Of a stretch of DNA of 64,000 nt, positions 63,329 through 64,000 are shown piece by piece. Position 1 is the first letter of the stretch, and each line of letters opens with the position of its first letter. The stretch covers positions 185,878-249,877 of the forward strand of contig NW_021638313.1 in NCBI RefSeq assembly GCF_900090045.1, in the 5' to 3' direction. The notes below the pieces were generated by a model. The model searched no databases. It was not told the DNA's origin and worked only from the letters and a program-made list of their open reading frames with translations. The position numbers and the translations under genes were made by a program. Origin of the DNA: Plasmodium malariae. Lineage: Eukaryota > Apicomplexa > Aconoidasida > Haemosporida > Plasmodiidae.

Positions 63329-64000
63329 GTATATATATATTTTTTAAAATGAGACATATATTTTTTTTAAATATGCTTAGTGATATAGATGTTATAGAAT
63401 ACTTTTAATTAAAAGATTTTTTATTAAATATTTAGTTTTGTAAGTTTTAAAAGTGAAATTATAAACATATAAAAAAACAGAATATTTATAATATATAGTT
63501 TATATATATTTGTTTAATTCCTTTGTTTTTTAAAAATATTCACCATTAACTAAAGAGTTAGATACATTTTACTTTTATTATTGCTTTTAAATATGTTGTT
63601 ATTAAAATTGTTTAAAATTAATTAAATATAAATTATATTGAAAATTTATAAATAAATATATTATATAGTTTTTTTATTTCTTACATCCTTAATGTATTAA
63701 ATTAATAACTGTACATAATACTATTTTAATATATATTATGTTTAAATTTTTTCTTTAATTATTCTTTGAATTTTCTTAACAATATACATCTATATATATG
63801 CTACATATCTATAGAAATCTAAATGTTCCTTAAGTTTAATGGGAAAAAATGTACTATTTTCAGTATAGATATATATATGTATAAATAAATTTTTTATATT
63901 TGAGTTATTGTTTATACTTATCTATATATGTAGTTAATATTTTTTTACATATTTATGTGAACATGTATGGTTAATGTTGACAATTACAAATTCATTTTAT
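62793..64000. other. Terminal intergenic stretch, no gene seen
   Basis: Contains a pure AT dinucleotide run at 63285-63314 followed by further TATA-rich sequence to about 63340. No first exon of a following gene is recognisable before the window ends. Confidence 0.6.
63285..63314 (+). repeat. (AT)15 microsatellite
   Basis: Thirty bases of perfect AT repeat, extended by imperfect TA-rich sequence. Probably length-variable. Confidence 0.9.

Noticed and set aside
1..64000. Telomere repeats (GGGTTYA), CRISPR arrays, tRNA/rRNA genes, transposons
   Set aside because: Looked for by eye on both strands; no repeat array, cloverleaf-like GC-rich element or transposase frame was found. A tRNAscan and Rfam run would be decisive for small RNAs.

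Overview
The window looks like a subtelomeric stretch of a malaria parasite, most likely Plasmodium malariae or a close relative. It is extremely AT-rich, full of homopolymers and (TA)n tracts, and it carries no recognisable housekeeping genes. The genes are short, mostly two-exon genes: a 25-33 codon hydrophobic first exon, a short intron, then a second exon with an RLLxK/E (PEXEL-like) motif and two membrane segments. Two of the families match what I remember as fam-l and fam-m, which are characteristic of P. malariae. Also present are a three-exon PIR gene, a PIR relic and a tryptophan-rich antigen relic. Family names come from memory of protein motifs, not from a database search.

Layout. 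1-6 kb is gene-poor, with one relic at 2.56-3.0 kb and a noncoding block that resembles the 3' flank of a gene near 28 kb. 6.6-38.7 kb holds plus-strand exported-protein genes: a dead fam-m copy (6.6), an intact two-TM gene (10.7), a second broken fam-m copy (17.6), then intact genes at 22.9, 27.3, 29.9, 33.8 (fam-m) and 37.8 (fam-l). 42.8-46.2 kb switches strand: a tryptophan-rich antigen pseudogene and an intact PIR gene. 50.0-51.1 kb holds a plus-strand PIR relic. 54.3-62.8 kb is again all plus strand: two decayed relatives of the 27-30 kb genes, one intact gene (57.0) and a frameshifted fam-m copy (61.7).

How it fits together. By analogy with their families, the products are probably exported into or onto the infected red cell. 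No operons or pathways are visible; each gene has its own flanks. The strongest higher-order signal is duplication. The gene order of 23-34 kb (22.9-kb type, 27-kb type, fam-m) recurs at 57-62 kb, with shared 3' flanks. Several genes share an upstream element at an almost fixed distance from the start codon. Of 14 gene copies whose family can be read, 7 two-exon genes and the PIR gene appear intact and 6 are pseudogenes; the 2.6 kb relic is extra. I found no tRNA, rRNA, CRISPR, transposon or telomeric-repeat array, and no evidence of a wholly new kind of system.
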